A stretch of 64,000 bases of DNA from Lateolabrax maculatus (taxonomy: Eukaryota > Chordata > Actinopteri > Acropomatiformes > Lateolabracidae). The position numbers and the translations under genes are program-made. This document shows positions 62,301 to 64,000 of this stretch, in pieces (position 1 is the first letter of the stretch; the number at the start of each line of letters is the position of its first letter). The stretch covers positions 16,691,501-16,755,500 of the forward strand of contig CM062202.1 in NCBI GenBank assembly GCA_031216445.1, read 5' to 3'. The notes below the pieces were generated by a model. That model worked only from the letters and a program-made list of their open reading frames with translations, made no database searches and had not been told where the DNA came from.

Positions 62301-63999
62301 ATGATGTTGGGCTCTTATAACTTGTGATAAGGATTCCCAATTCATTTCAAAACAGCTCTGACTATTTTCTATCACTGTATTGATCAGATGCAGCCCTACT
62401 TCTACAAGATATGTTCGTTAGAATAAAATGTGTTGAGGATATGAGTCACTTCAAGAGCGTGATAATGTGTATTATCACTATCAATGATTTTATCTTGTTA
62501 TCTTTTTAACTTGTTTACTACAGACTATTTTCTTCACTGTTCTGGCAGTGGAGTGCTGTGACAAACAGCTGTGGAAAATGTTAAACTATAACTTTTAAAC
62601 TTTAAACCACAGAGCACCACACTTCAAACAAATTGTCTAAAACCATAAAGTATAACAGCTGGCGCTGCGGAGTGCTGCTGGTTAAAGAAAAAAAAAAAGA
62701 AAAAAAAAAGGACATAATGTGCTTCTTGGTTGCCGTGATTGTCTTGACTAATTTAGGGATGACGAGGGTAATTTGTTATTCTGATTGATTCCTCTCTGCA
62801 TTTCCTCCATCATTTCATAAGCCACTAGAGATATGTTGCAATGCTCTCAACATGACAGCACAGATCTGATGTACACCGTACCAATACGATTCACAATCAC
62901 AGGGAAATACAACTTTACACCACAATCATGTGCTATCTGGATTCAAAACTGAACGCATGCAGTCTGCTTGCCTTAAGTCACTAAAAAGTAAAGGATATGT
63001 TAGCAAAATCCACTACACAAACCAAATATATTGTCTCCATTTTCAAAACATTTGTATTAAAAATACATTAACTGTTTTTTTTCAAGTCAAACCTATGAAA
63101 TTGTCTTTGGTCGAGAAAAATATCTTAAAATCTACAGGCTATAAATGTTATTGTACAGGAATGAAACAAAAATGTACTCAAGATCATGTAACTGATCAAA
63201 ATGGGGAAAGCTGATACCAAGTATCTAATCATTTCTATTTGGAGTGCTCCAAATATTTAAAGTGCTTCTGCATTATTCCCTCAGCATTTAATGTTAAGGA
63301 GAAACATCCATCGAAGTAAGGCAGATTGGTTTTATCTACTCAACTGTCCTGAAAATATATGTACACATTTGTTCAGAAGAGGAAGGACGCTAGAAGAGTA
63401 GAGAAAGATAAAAGGGGCACAAATAGAGGACAGTCCTCCAGAAAATTGATGATTAATGAACTCTAAAGACAGAGCAAAACCTTAAAATATCAAGAGAGCA
63501 TCATCACAGCTGTTGATATAAAACTGGGTGAATAAAAAATTTAGCAGCCTATTCACACACCATCTAATGATGCTTTTTTCACACAGCTGTAGACGTAAAA
63601 GAGGACATAAATTAAGACAAGGAAAGAGTCTCTTTGTAAGGGACCTGCAATGCAGAGGAGGGGAGGAGATGAGGCAACGTACTGCCAAAGAAAACGGCAA
63701 CACCTAAGGGTTCGTTTGTTTCAAGGACCGAGGAGAGATCCTGGAAAAGCTCACAAGCTCTTTCTGGTTCCCGTTCTTAGGCGGTCACTGCTGTAGTGGA
63801 CTCATGATGTCTGGAGGTCAGGATGTATCGTTCGTTCTTCACCTGGACACACACTGGGCGCTCTCGCCGGTTGACCCCAACTTCAGGGTCTCCTTTAGGA
63901 CTGTTTAGGCTCTCCGTGGTGTGCGGACACCTGCTGGTATGGCTGTTTCAGGCCACACCTCCCCGCCCTGGTTAAGAGGTTTTTCCTACTATGGGGTTG
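59336..63999. other. Noncoding stretch at the right end; possible 3' UTR of an off-window gene
   Basis: Mostly unique AT-rich DNA. Poly(A) runs at 61,848-61,871 and 62,688-62,709. Scattered ORFs are unsupported. An open 56-codon minus-strand frame ends at 63,777 (see findings). TTTATT at about 60,580 could be a minus-strand poly(A) signal. Confidence 0.3.
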
Positions 64000-64000
64000 T

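Noticed and set aside
1..63999. CRISPR arrays, operons, bacterial promoters or phage genes
   Set aside because: The window is spliced vertebrate DNA; the regular repeats are microsatellites.

Overview
The window is vertebrate nuclear DNA, almost certainly from a ray-finned (teleost, probably percomorph) fish. It has spliced genes with GT-AG introns of 80 bp to about 5 kb, a cone-opsin kinase (GRK7), abundant CA/TG microsatellites, L2/Rex-type LINE tails ending in ATTCTG repeats, tRNA-derived SINE pieces and short terminal-inverted-repeat (TIR) elements of kinds common in fish. Nothing looks bacterial or viral.

Layout. Bases 1-24,780 hold no gene I can name: microsatellites, TIR elements, SINE pieces, and one orphan exon-like reading frame on the minus strand (14,765-14,908). 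At 25,173-26,558 a LINE-derived segment is tandemly duplicated with a 693-bp unit. Next, on the minus strand, come two clear genes transcribed right to left: grk7 (four coding exons, 30,225 to 26,684, 544 aa, ending in the prenylation box CSIL) and rnf7 (three coding exons, 33,666 to 32,552, 110 aa, CpG-rich promoter). Still on the minus strand, four short phase-compatible exons (36,351 to 35,684) form the 3' part of an unnamed, probably Harbinger/Myb-SANT-like gene, with a possible further exon at 37,370-37,462. On the plus strand a nine-exon gene (38,729 to 53,339, 302 aa) encodes a four-pass TMEM255B-like membrane protein. From 53,340 to the end I see its presumed 3' UTR, TIR elements and mostly unique AT-rich sequence.

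How the genes relate. Tandem rnf7 then grk7 matches the tetrapod RNF7-GRK7-ATP1B3 block as I recall it. In the paralogous mammalian block GRK1 lies beside TMEM255B, so a TMEM255B-like gene next to GRK7 looks like a retained whole-genome-duplication paralogue. Functionally the genes are separate: GRK7 desensitises cone opsins, RNF7 is the RING subunit of cullin-5 ubiquitin ligases, and TMEM255 proteins are poorly characterised.

Most worth checking: the TMEM255B-like paralogue and its degenerate PPxY tail; complementary TG and CA tracts flanking its exon 8; the cryptic minus-strand gene at 36 kb; the orphan exon at 14.8 kb; the 693-bp tandem duplication; and a 30-bp near-perfect hairpin at 53.0 kb.
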